From Pseudomonadota bacterium (GTDB lineage: Bacteria > Pseudomonadota > Alphaproteobacteria > Acetobacterales > Acetobacteraceae): a DNA stretch of 64,000 nt. This document shows positions 47,920 to 55,770 of this stretch, one piece after another. Every line of letters starts with the position of its first letter. Position 1 is the stretch's first letter. The notes under the pieces are model-generated. The model was given only the letters and a program-made list of their open reading frames with translations. It searched no databases and had not been told where the DNA came from. The stretch covers positions 57,896 through 121,895 of the forward strand of contig JAJXWD010000005.1 of the NCBI GenBank assembly GCA_021781835.1, written 5' to 3'. Made by a program: the position numbers and the translations under genes.

Positions 47920-47950
47920 AAAGGCCGGAGCGCAAGCTTCGGCCTTTTTA
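47920..47950 (+). terminator. Rho-independent terminator after mdh
   Basis: AAGGCCG ... CGGCCTT with an inner AGC-GCAA-GCT stem, followed by TTTTTA, 24 bp downstream of the mdh stop. Confidence 0.82.
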
Positions 47951-48203
47951 TTGTGCATGTGCGAAGGTACAAATAAGCGACTGCATAAAAAATCTTGAAA
48001 CGCCGATGCACACATGCCAAGCTGATAACATGCGTTTCACTCAGGTGTTATACACGCCCAATTTCAAGGCAGAGATGTTGCTTCTCTGCGCGCGGATCGG
48101 CTTTAGCCCCCACCGGGACTGAACGGCCGGCGCTGCCTTGCGTGCGCGCCCCGGCCTGACAATAAAATCAGACCATATCAGCAAATCCGTTAAGGAATCC
48201 AAA
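47951..48203 (+). other. Leader/promoter region of the polyamine operon
   Basis: About 250 bp without a gene. It is AT-richer at the left (TACAAATAAGCG, TGCATAAAAAATC), holds a small hairpin GCAGAG...CTCTGC at 48069-48089, and ends with AAGGAATCC before the spuC ATG. I could not identify a specific operator or a sigma-54 site. Confidence 0.5.
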
Positions 48204-49583
48204 ATGTTGGACAATATTGACGCTGCCATGAACTGGCAAGCGCTTGACGCCGCGCATCATCTGCACCCCTTCACCGACCACAAGGACCTGCACCAGCGGG
48301 GCGTGAAGGTGATTGAGCGCGCCGAGGGCGTGTTTTTGTACGATGCCAAGGGCAACAAGATTCTCGATGGCATGGCCGGTCTTTGGTGTGTCTCGCTCGG
48401 CTATAGCCGCCCCGAGCTGGTGGCGGCCGCCACCACCCAAATGACCACCCTGCCTTATTACAACACGTTTTTCAAAACCACGAACAAGCCCGCCGTGGCC
48501 CTGGCCGCCAAGATCGCCCAGCTTGCCCCCGAGGGCATGAACCATGTGTTTTACGGCTGCTCGGGCTCGGAGGCGGTGGATACCGCGCTGCGCACCGCGC
48601 GCGTGTACTGGCAGACCCTGGGCAAGCCCGAGAAGAAGATCGTCATCGGCCGGGAATATGGCTATCACGGCTCGACCACGCTTGGCGCCTCGGCCGGCGG
48701 CATGGTGGATATGCACCGCCAGTCGGGCGATATGCCCAATTTCGTGCATGTTGTGCCGCCTTACTGGTATGGCAAGGGCGGGCAGATGAGCCCGGAGGAA
48801 TTCGGCCTGTATGCCGCCCGGCAGGTGGAAGCCAAGATCAAGGAAATTGGCGCCGACAAGATCGCCGCCTTTATTGGCGAGCCGATCCAGGGGGCTGGCG
48901 GCGTGCTCATTCCCCCCTCGACCTATTGGCCCGAGATCAACCGCATCTGCAAGGAAAACGACATTTTGCTGATCGCCGATGAGGTGATCTGCGGTTATGG
49001 CCGTTTGGGCACCTGGTTCGGCTCGGATTATTTCGGCATCAAGCCGGATATGATGACCACCGCCAAGGCGCTGACCTCGGGGTATCTGCCGCTCTCAGCG
49101 TTGATCGTGCATGACCGCGTGGCCGAGGTGCTGGTGAACGAGACGGGTGAATATTATCACGGCTTCACCTATTCGGGTCATCCGGTTTCCTGCGCGCTGG
49201 CGCTCAAGAATCTCGAACTCATCGAGTCCGAGGGGCTGGTGGCCGGGGCGGCGCAGAAGGGCGAGGTGCTGCGCGCCAAGCTGAACGAGGCGCTGGGCGA
49301 GCACCCGATGGTGGGCGAGATCCGGGGCATCGGGCTGATCGGCGCGATCGAGCTGACGGCGGACAAGCGCACGCGCAAATTCTTTGAGAAGAACGGCCGG
49401 GTCGGCACGATCTGCCGTGATTTCTGCATCGAGAACGGGCTGATCATGCGCGCGGTGCGCGATACCATGGTGTTCTCGCCGCCGCTGATCATTTCGGATG
49501 AGGAGATCGACCAGTTCGTGCGCCTGGCCAAGAAATCCATCGACCAGACCTATGAGAAGGTCAAGGATGAGGTGACGGCGTGA
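48204..49583 (+). CDS. spuC: Putrescine-pyruvate aminotransferase (class III, SpuC type)
   Basis: PLP enzyme moving an amino group from putrescine to pyruvate, giving 4-aminobutanal and alanine. The 459-residue protein (ATG at 48204 with AAGGA) has DGMAGLWCVSLGYSRPELVAAA, YGCSGSEAVDTALR, FIGEPIQGAGGVL, LLIADEVICGYGR and the Schiff-base lysine in TTAKALTSGYLPLS (K288). Members of this group also use beta-alanine or other omega-amines; the operon favours putrescine. Its end overlaps the next gene by 4 bp. Confidence 0.88.
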   Translation: MLDNIDAAMNWQALDAAHHLHPFTDHKDLHQRGVKVIERAEGVFLYDAKGNKILDGMAGLWCVSLGYSRPELVAAATTQMTTLPYYNTFFKTTNKPAVALAAKIAQLAPEGMNHVFYGCSGSEAVDTALRTARVYWQTLGKPEKKIVIGREYGYHGSTTLGASAGGMVDMHRQSGDMPNFVHVVPPYWYGKGGQMSPEEFGLYAARQVEAKIKEIGADKIAAFIGEPIQGAGGVLIPPSTYWPEINRICKENDILLIADEVICGYGRLGTWFGSDYFGIKPDMMTTAKALTSGYLPLSALIVHDRVAEVLVNETGEYYHGFTYSGHPVSCALALKNLELIESEGLVAGAAQKGEVLRAKLNEALGEHPMVGEIRGIGLIGAIELTADKRTRKFFEKNGRVGTICRDFCIENGLIMRAVRDTMVFSPPLIISDEEIDQFVRLAKKSIDQTYEKVKDEVTA

Positions 49584-50944
49584 ACAGCATGACCGAAGAC
49601 ATCGCGGCCAAGGCCGCGCTGATGGCGCAGAGCGATTTCGTCGAGGCGTTCATTGTCGATGTGAATGGCGTGCTGCGCGGCAAATGGTTGCAGCCGGGCA
49701 AATCGAAGTCGCTGTTCGGGCCGGGGCTGGCCATTCCGCGCTCGGTGTTTCTGCTCGACATCTGGGGCAATGACATCATCGAGGATGGCATCGCCCAGGA
49801 TACCGGCGACCCGGACGGGCTGTGCACCGCCGTGCCGCACTCGATCACGCGCATGAACTGGTCGGACGGGAATGTGACCCAGGCCCTGCTGACCATGAAA
49901 GAGGCCGATGGGAGCTATTACTTCCTCGACCCGCGTGGCGTGCTCTCGCGGATACTCGACCGCTACAAGGCGGCCGGGCTCACCCCCGCGCTCGGCGTGG
50001 AGCTGGAGTTTTATCTGGTCGATTCCGACAAGCATGGGGGGCTGAAAATCGCCCCCCGCGGCGCCGATGAATCAGGCTGGCGCGGCTGGCGGGTGGATGC
50101 CGTGGGGCTTGGCGAAATCCGTGAATATGAGCCGATTTTGCGCGAGATGATGGCGACCGCGCGCGCCCAGGGCATTACCCTCGAGACGCTGATCTCGGAG
50201 AACGGGCCGGGGCAGTTCGAGGTGACGCTGAAATACTCGACCGATGCGCTCTTGATCGCCGATCATGCGGTTTTGTTCAAGCGCACCATCAAGGAGGTGG
50301 CGCGCAAGCACGGGCTCACCGCCACCTTCATGGCCAAGCCTTACGGCGATTGCGCGGGCTCGGGCATGCATGTGCATATGTCGGTGCTCGATGAGGCGGG
50401 CAACAACATCTTCGCCAACAACCCCGAGCGGGGATCGGCGCGGCTGTATCAGGCGGTGGGCGGCATCATCCATGCCATGCCCGACACCATGATCATGCTC
50501 GCCCCGCATGCCAACTCCTACCGCCGGTTCGCGCCCGGCGTGCACGCGCCCACCTATGGCGACTGGGGGCATGACAACCGCATGGCGGCGCTGCGCGTGA
50601 TTACCGCCGATGTCGCGGCCTCGCGGCTTGAGCATCGCGTGGCCGGGGCGGATTGCAACCCGTATCTGGCCTTTGCCTCGCTGCTCGGCTCGGCGCTGAT
50701 CGGGCTGGAGACGCAGGCGAGCCCGGGGCCGGAAAGCATCGGCACGGCGCGCAGCGCCTCGGCGCCGCCACTGCCCATCGCCTGGTCGAGCGCGGTGGAC
50801 CGGTTCGCCAACTCCGCCGTCATCACCGACATATTCGGCCCCGATTTCCAGCGTTTGTACACAGCCTGCAAACGCCAGGAAATTTCCGAGATGCGCAAGC
50901 GGATCTCGGATGTCGAGTATGACGCGTATCTGAAAAACGCCTGA
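49580..50944 (+). CDS. Glutamine-synthetase-family gamma-glutamylpolyamine synthetase (PuuA/SpuI-like)
   Basis: ATP-dependent ligase of 454 residues in the GS fold. ALGVELEFYL and ENGPGQFEVTL carry metal-binding Glu residues. FMAKPYGDCAGSGMHVHMSV (GS has KPxxxxxGSGMHxHxS), PHANSYRRF and LEHRVAGADCNPYLAFA follow. The missing N-terminal regulatory features and the setting between spuC and aguB point to gamma-glutamylation of putrescine or another amine, not ammonia assimilation. The GTG/ATG start overlaps spuC by 4 bp. Confidence 0.87.
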   Translation: MNSMTEDIAAKAALMAQSDFVEAFIVDVNGVLRGKWLQPGKSKSLFGPGLAIPRSVFLLDIWGNDIIEDGIAQDTGDPDGLCTAVPHSITRMNWSDGNVTQALLTMKEADGSYYFLDPRGVLSRILDRYKAAGLTPALGVELEFYLVDSDKHGGLKIAPRGADESGWRGWRVDAVGLGEIREYEPILREMMATARAQGITLETLISENGPGQFEVTLKYSTDALLIADHAVLFKRTIKEVARKHGLTATFMAKPYGDCAGSGMHVHMSVLDEAGNNIFANNPERGSARLYQAVGGIIHAMPDTMIMLAPHANSYRRFAPGVHAPTYGDWGHDNRMAALRVITADVAASRLEHRVAGADCNPYLAFASLLGSALIGLETQASPGPESIGTARSASAPPLPIAWSSAVDRFANSAVITDIFGPDFQRLYTACKRQEISEMRKRISDVEYDAYLKNA

Positions 50945-50962
50945 AGCCAAGGAGCAGGCCAT

Positions 50963-51853
50963 ATGCGTAATGTCACGGTTGCAGCCACGCAGATGGCCTG
51001 CTCGGACAAAGCTGGCGAAAACATCGCCAATGCCGAAAAACTCATCCGTCAGGCAGCCAAGCAGGGCGCGCAGATCATCCTGATTCAGGAATTGTTCGAG
51101 ACGCTCTATTTCTGCCAGGATCAGATTTATGACTTTTTGAACTTCGCCGTGCCGCTCGCGGAAAATCCGGCGGTGAAGCGCTTCGCCGAGCTGGCGCGCG
51201 AGCTCGATGTGGTGCTGCCCGTCTCGGTTTATGAACGCGCCGGGCAGAGCCTGTTCAACAGCGTGGTCATCATCGATGCCGGGGGCGAAACCCTCGGCCA
51301 TTACCGCAAATCGCATATCCCCGACGGGCCGGGATATTCGGAGAAATTCTATTTCTCGCCGGGCGATACGGGCTTTAAGGTGTGGGATACCAAATTCGCC
51401 CGCATCGGCGTCGGCATATGCTGGGACCAGTGGTTTCCCGAATGCGCGCGCGCCATGGCCCTGATGGGGGCGGAACTGCTTTTCTACCCCACCGCCATCG
51501 GCTCGGAACCCCAGGACACGACGCTCGACAGCGCGGGCCATTGGCAGCGCACCATGCAAGGCCACGCCGCCGCCAACCTGACACCGCTCGTCGCCTCCAA
51601 CCGCATCGGCCGCGAGGCCGGGCAAAAAGGCACGCATATCACCTTTTATGGCTCCTCCTTCATCGCCGACCAGACCGGCGCCAAGGTGCAAGAAGCCAAC
51701 CGGGCGGATGAAACCGTGCTCACCGCCACCTTCGACCTCGACGCCGTGAGACAGCAACGCAACTCCTGGGGCGTGTTCCGCGACCGCCGGCCCGAACTCT
51801 ACACCCCGCTGCTCACCCTCGACGGCAGCACACGCCACCAGGCGGCACCATGA
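50963..51853 (+). CDS. aguB: N-carbamoylputrescine amidase
   Basis: Nitrilase-superfamily enzyme hydrolysing N-carbamoylputrescine to putrescine, CO2 and ammonia. The 296-residue protein has the Glu43 (ILIQELFE), Lys116 (GHYRKSHIPDGPGY) and Cys153 (GVGICWDQWFPE) triad. SNRIGREAG and the C-terminal NSWGVFRDRRPELY are also typical of AguB. It overlaps aguA by 4 bp, the next enzyme upstream in the pathway. Confidence 0.93.
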   Translation: MRNVTVAATQMACSDKAGENIANAEKLIRQAAKQGAQIILIQELFETLYFCQDQIYDFLNFAVPLAENPAVKRFAELARELDVVLPVSVYERAGQSLFNSVVIIDAGGETLGHYRKSHIPDGPGYSEKFYFSPGDTGFKVWDTKFARIGVGICWDQWFPECARAMALMGAELLFYPTAIGSEPQDTTLDSAGHWQRTMQGHAAANLTPLVASNRIGREAGQKGTHITFYGSSFIADQTGAKVQEANRADETVLTATFDLDAVRQQRNSWGVFRDRRPELYTPLLTLDGSTRHQAAP

Positions 51854-52932
51854 CGCCGCGTGAGGCTGGGTTTGCGATGCCGCCGGAGTGGGCGGCGCAT
51901 GAGGGGTGTTGGATGATCTGGCCCGAGCGGCCGGACAATTGGCGGCTGGGGGCGAAGCCCGCGCAGGCGGCGTTTACGGCGGTGGCGGCGGCGATTTCGC
52001 GGTTTGAGCCGGTGACGATGATGGTGAGCGCGCGCCAATTTGAGAATGCGCGGGCGGTGCTGCCGGCTTCGGTGCGGGTGGTGGAGATGAGCACCAATGA
52101 TTCGTGGGCGCGCGATGTGGGGTGTTCGTTTCTGGTGGGGCCCGATGGCGCGCTGGGCGGGGCGGACTGGCCTTTCAACGCCTGGGGCGGGCTGGAGGGC
52201 GGCTTGTATTTCCCCTGGGATCTGGACGATTTGGTGGCGCGCAAGATGCTCGAGCTCGCGGGCGGCCGGTGGTTCCGGGCGCCGCTGGTCATCGAGGGCG
52301 GGGCCATTCATGTGGATGGCGAGGGCAGCGCGCTGGTGTGCGAGGAATGCGGGCTGAACGAGAACCGCAACCCCACCGTGACGCGCGCCGCGATGGAGGA
52401 AATGCTGAGGGCGTATCTTGGCGTTTCCACGGTGATTTGGGTGGAGCGGGGCGTGCCCGGCGATGAGACCAACGGGCATATCGACAATCTGGCCTGTTTC
52501 GTGCGCCCGGGTGTGGTGCTGCTCTCGTGGTGCGACGACCCGGCCGACCCGCATTATGAGGTTTCGCGCGCGGCCGAGGCGCGGCTGAAGGCGGCTTTTG
52601 ACGCCAAGGGCCGGGCCCTGGAGGTGGTGCGCATGCCGATGCCGGCGCCGATGTTTTACACGGCCGACGAGGCCAATGGCATTGACGCCACGGCTGCGGG
52701 CATGAACCGGGCGGCGGGCGAGCGCATGGCGGCCTCTTATGTGAATTTCTACATCGCCAATGGCGCGATTATTGCACCGGCTTTTGGGACCGAGACTGAC
52801 GCACCCGCGCGCGACGTGCTGGCACGTTTATTCCCGGATCGTGAGGTGGTGCAGGTGATGGCGCGTGAAATCCTGCTGGGTGGTGGCAATATTCATTGCA
52901 TCACGCAACAGCAACCTGCAACAAGAGCGTAA
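51850..52932 (+). CDS. aguA: Agmatine deiminase
   Basis: Converts agmatine to N-carbamoylputrescine. The 360-residue pentein-fold protein shows MPPEWAAHEGCWMIWPERPDNWR, the substrate-binding TNDSWARDVG, GAIHVDGEGS, DETNGHIDNLACFV and the catalytic Cys350 in GGGNIHCITQQ. Together with aguB it turns decarboxylated arginine into putrescine. Confidence 0.95.
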   Translation: MTPREAGFAMPPEWAAHEGCWMIWPERPDNWRLGAKPAQAAFTAVAAAISRFEPVTMMVSARQFENARAVLPASVRVVEMSTNDSWARDVGCSFLVGPDGALGGADWPFNAWGGLEGGLYFPWDLDDLVARKMLELAGGRWFRAPLVIEGGAIHVDGEGSALVCEECGLNENRNPTVTRAAMEEMLRAYLGVSTVIWVERGVPGDETNGHIDNLACFVRPGVVLLSWCDDPADPHYEVSRAAEARLKAAFDAKGRALEVVRMPMPAPMFYTADEANGIDATAAGMNRAAGERMAASYVNFYIANGAIIAPAFGTETDAPARDVLARLFPDREVVQVMAREILLGGGNIHCITQQQPATRA

Positions 52933-52949
52933 CCATAAGGGAGACGGGT

Positions 52950-54326
52950 GTGAGTACGAAACTTAAAGCGAATTCGCTGTCCTTTTTTGAATCCATCATC
53001 ATGGGCGTGGCCGGATCCGCCCCCGCCTACTCCATCGCGGTGGCGATTGCCGGGCTGCTCTCGACGGCGGGCATGGTGTCGCTCAACGCGCTGCTGATTT
53101 TCGCCGTGCCGATGCTGGGCATCGCGGTGGCCTATAAGGGCCTGACCGCCAAGATGGCCAATGCCGGCGCCGCCTATGAGTGGACCAAGTCTGTTTTTGG
53201 CGGGTTTTTTGGCTATTTTTCGGGCTGGGCGCTGCTGATTGCGGCAATGGTGTTCATGGTCACCGGCTCGGTGCCGCTGGGCACGGCGACCATCGACCTG
53301 TTCGACCCCAACCTCGCCAACAACGTGCTGCTCACCACCGGCATCGGCGCGGTGTGGTTTCTGGTCATCGGGGTGGTGCTGATTTCGGGCATCGAGCTGA
53401 CCAGCCGCATCCAGGTGGTGATGAGCACCATCGAGCTGGGAATTTTGTTCATCATCGCCATCGCCGCCTTTGTGCATTCGGCCGGCCATACCGCCAATCC
53501 CTTCTCGTGGTCGTGGTTCGGCTTTGGCTATCCGGCCGGGCAGTTTGCCCCCGCCGCGCTGGCCACGGTGTTTTTGTACTGGGGCTGGGACGTGACCGCC
53601 AACCTCGCCGAGGAGACCAAGGGGCACGAATATAACGCCGCCGGTCAGGGCGGGTTTCTCTCGATTTTCGCCACCATCGCCTCGTTCATCGCCTTCACGC
53701 TGGCGGCGCTGCTGATCTTCTCGCTCTCCGATGCCTCGGGCTTCTCGGACAATCTGATCTACCATGTCGCCGTGGCCTCGGGGCTGGGCAAGGTGGGCGG
53801 GTATGCCGCGTCGCTGGCGCTGATCCTCTCGTCGGTCGCCACCCTCGAGACCACCATGCTGCAATTCTCGCGCACCCTGTTCGCCATGGGCCGCGACCGC
53901 GCCCTGCCGACCTATTTCGGCCAGGTGCATGAGCGCACCGTGACCCCGGTGCGCACCATGTATCTGCTGCTGGTGGTGGGCGTGGTGGTGATCTTCATCT
54001 CCAGCTTCATGCCCAGCATCTCGACCATTCTGAACGACTCGGTCAGCGCCATCGCCGTGCAGGTGTGCTATTATTACGGCCTCGCCGGGCTGGTCTGCGC
54101 CTGGGTGTACCGCGACAGCCTCAAGAGCTCGGCCTGGGATTTCGCGCATTATGTGCTCTATCCCGGCCTCTCGGCGCTGTCGCTGTTCGGGCTGGGGCTT
54201 TATGCGCTCACCACCTTCAACCTCACGGTCAAGATCGTGGGCATTGGCGGGCTGGTGATCGGCATCATCTTCTTCCGCCCCTCGGGCTATGGCACGCGGG
54301 TCGCGGACATCGTGGCCGAGGAGTGA
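52950..54326 (+). CDS. APC-superfamily amino acid/polyamine permease
   Basis: A 458-residue inner-membrane transporter with a GTG start at 52950 preceded by AAGGGAG. The track ORF adds 18 residues from the end of aguA. About twelve hydrophobic segments; the N-terminal SFFESIIMGVAGSAPAYSIA with the unwound-helix GSAPA is typical of APC carriers. The operon position suggests uptake of putrescine or agmatine. No extra substrate evidence is visible. Confidence 0.85.
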   Translation: MSTKLKANSLSFFESIIMGVAGSAPAYSIAVAIAGLLSTAGMVSLNALLIFAVPMLGIAVAYKGLTAKMANAGAAYEWTKSVFGGFFGYFSGWALLIAAMVFMVTGSVPLGTATIDLFDPNLANNVLLTTGIGAVWFLVIGVVLISGIELTSRIQVVMSTIELGILFIIAIAAFVHSAGHTANPFSWSWFGFGYPAGQFAPAALATVFLYWGWDVTANLAEETKGHEYNAAGQGGFLSIFATIASFIAFTLAALLIFSLSDASGFSDNLIYHVAVASGLGKVGGYAASLALILSSVATLETTMLQFSRTLFAMGRDRALPTYFGQVHERTVTPVRTMYLLLVVGVVVIFISSFMPSISTILNDSVSAIAVQVCYYYGLAGLVCAWVYRDSLKSSAWDFAHYVLYPGLSALSLFGLGLYALTTFNLTVKIVGIGGLVIGIIFFRPSGYGTRVADIVAEE

Positions 54327-54334
54327 GCCGCGCG

Positions 54335-54361
54335 GCCGGCGCCGGGGTTACTGGCGCCGGC
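54335..54361. terminator. GC-rich hairpin at the end of the polyamine operon
   Basis: GCCGGCGCC pairs perfectly with GGCGCCGGC over a 9-nt loop, starting 9 bp after the permease stop and overlapping the 3' end of the convergent GNAT gene. It lacks a T tract, so termination would be inefficient or Rho-assisted. Confidence 0.45.
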
Positions 54362-54884
54362 GCCAGGCCGTGAAGGTTAACTCCCAAACCTCCTGCTCAT
54401 AGAGCGCGGGATCGACGAAACGGGCGGGCTCCACGTAGCGCAACGTGGCGCCCGCTTTTTCTTTCACGCGGCGCGAGCGGGCATTGCCGCGCGCATTGTC
54501 GAGACGCAGGCGCTCAAAGCCCAGCACCATGAAGGCATGGGCGGTGACGGCGCGCTCGGCCTCGCTCATGATCCCCTGCCCCCAAAAGGCGCGGCCAAGC
54601 CAGAAGCCACGGTTGCAGCCCTCGCCCGCGCGCAGCTCGATGATGCCGATGGCCTCATCGGGGCGGGATTTGAGGCAGATGGCCCACACCCAGCGGGCAT
54701 GGCCCTGGGCGGGCAGGATGGATTTGATGAACCACGCCACGCCATTTGGCGGGTAGGGCCAGGGCACATGGTGGCTGAGCCAGCGTATCACCTCGTAATC
54801 ATTGAAATGGCGTTGCAGGCTGGGGGCGTCGGCGGGCTGCACGCCGCGCAGGAGCAGGCGGCTGGTTTCGAGGGTGGCGATCAC
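54348..54884 (-). CDS. GNAT-family N-acetyltransferase (RimJ/RimL-like)
   Basis: A 178-residue acetyl-CoA-dependent transferase. LETSRLLLRGVQPADAPSLQRHFND opens the fold. RGFWLGRAFWGQGIMSEAERAV holds the acetyl-CoA loop, and GFERLRLDNARGNARSRRVKEKAGAT is the family's C-terminal block. The acceptor could be a ribosomal N-terminus or a small molecule. It overlaps alkB by 4 bp and is the last gene of that minus-strand trio. Confidence 0.85.
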   Translation of the reverse strand: MIATLETSRLLLRGVQPADAPSLQRHFNDYEVIRWLSHHVPWPYPPNGVAWFIKSILPAQGHARWVWAICLKSRPDEAIGIIELRAGEGCNRGFWLGRAFWGQGIMSEAERAVTAHAFMVLGFERLRLDNARGNARSRRVKEKAGATLRYVEPARFVDPALYEQEVWELTFTAWRRRQ

Positions 54885-55504
54885 AGCGCGCGCCGGAAGG
54901 TGAGGTTGTAGCGCAGGCCGAGCGGGTGGGGCCCCGGCTTCAAGGGCGCGACACCGTGGAAATTCAGCCGCGCCGGGCCGCCCCAGACCACCACGTCGCC
55001 GCTTCCGAGGAGGAGTTTGCGCGGCTTGTCGGCGCGCCCGGCGCCGCCCCAGAGAAACATGACCGCCAGCCCAAGCGAGACGGAGACGATGGGGGCGGTG
55101 AAGTCGGCCTCGTCGCGGTCCTGGTGGAGGGCCATTTTGGCGCCCGGCTCATAGCGGTTGATGAGGCAGACATCGGGGGTGAAGCCCGGGAAGCCGGCCT
55201 CGTGGGCGGCGCGCCGGGCGAGACTTTGGAACAGGCAGGGCAGGGCGGGCCAGGGGCGGCCGGTGAGCGGGTCGGTGCGCTCATAGCGATAGCCGCGACG
55301 GTCGCTGACCCAGCCGGCCTGGCCGCAATTGGTCATGGCCGCCGAGAGCCGCCCGCCGCCAGGGGTGAGCATGACGCGAAACGGCGCCATGGCCGCGATG
55401 GCGCCGATCTGGGCCAGGAGCGCGGGTTCCTCGGCGGCGGCCAAGCCGGGCAGCTGGCAGAGGCCCGGGGTTTCGACGCCAAACAGCGAGGCGCTCATGC
55501 TCAC
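54881..55504 (-). CDS. alkB: AlkB-type 2-oxoglutarate/Fe(II) DNA repair dioxygenase
   Basis: Directly reverses N1-methyladenine and N3-methylcytosine. The 207-residue protein has the Fe(II) ligands in ALHQDRDEADF (HxD) and a distal His in NFHGVAPL, plus the 2-oxoglutarate-binding RYNLTFR. SLGLAVMFLWGG is a family block. There is no ada gene beside it. It overlaps both neighbours by 4 bp. Confidence 0.92.
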   Translation of the reverse strand: MSMSASLFGVETPGLCQLPGLAAAEEPALLAQIGAIAAMAPFRVMLTPGGGRLSAAMTNCGQAGWVSDRRGYRYERTDPLTGRPWPALPCLFQSLARRAAHEAGFPGFTPDVCLINRYEPGAKMALHQDRDEADFTAPIVSVSLGLAVMFLWGGAGRADKPRKLLLGSGDVVVWGGPARLNFHGVAPLKPGPHPLGLRYNLTFRRAL

Positions 55505-55689
55505 CCGCTGAGCAGCAGCAGCACGACCAGCCCAACCGCCACCGCCTGCAACGTGACGCGCAGGCGCATGAGCCGGTTGGAGGCGCGCGGGTCGCGGTCT
55601 GGCCTGGCCATGCCGAACGCGCCCGCGAACATCACGCCCAGCACGGCGAGCATGTCGAGCGCCAGGAGGATGAGCAGAACCGTTTTCAT
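55501..55689 (-). CDS. Small HIG1-like twin-transmembrane protein
   Basis: A 62-residue membrane protein starting at 55689 (MKTVLLILLALDMLAVLGVMFAG). Two hydrophobic helices flank a short loop with DPRASNRLMRLRVTLQ, the pattern of HIG1-domain and twin-TM proteins of alphaproteobacteria. HIG1 proteins often associate with cytochrome oxidase assembly. It overlaps alkB by 4 bp. Function is inferred from the domain only. Confidence 0.75.
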   Translation of the reverse strand: MKTVLLILLALDMLAVLGVMFAGAFGMARPDRDPRASNRLMRLRVTLQAVAVGLVVLLLLSG

Positions 55690-55770
55690 GACGCGAATAT
55701 AATCATGGAATTTCAAATTCCCATAGGCGCGCATGGTTGACAGCGGCGCCCCGCGGTTTCACCTGCCAGC

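Noticed and set aside
47951-48203. Sigma-54 promoter or NtrC site before the polyamine operon
   Set aside because: No GG-N10-GC core at the right spacing was found on reading.
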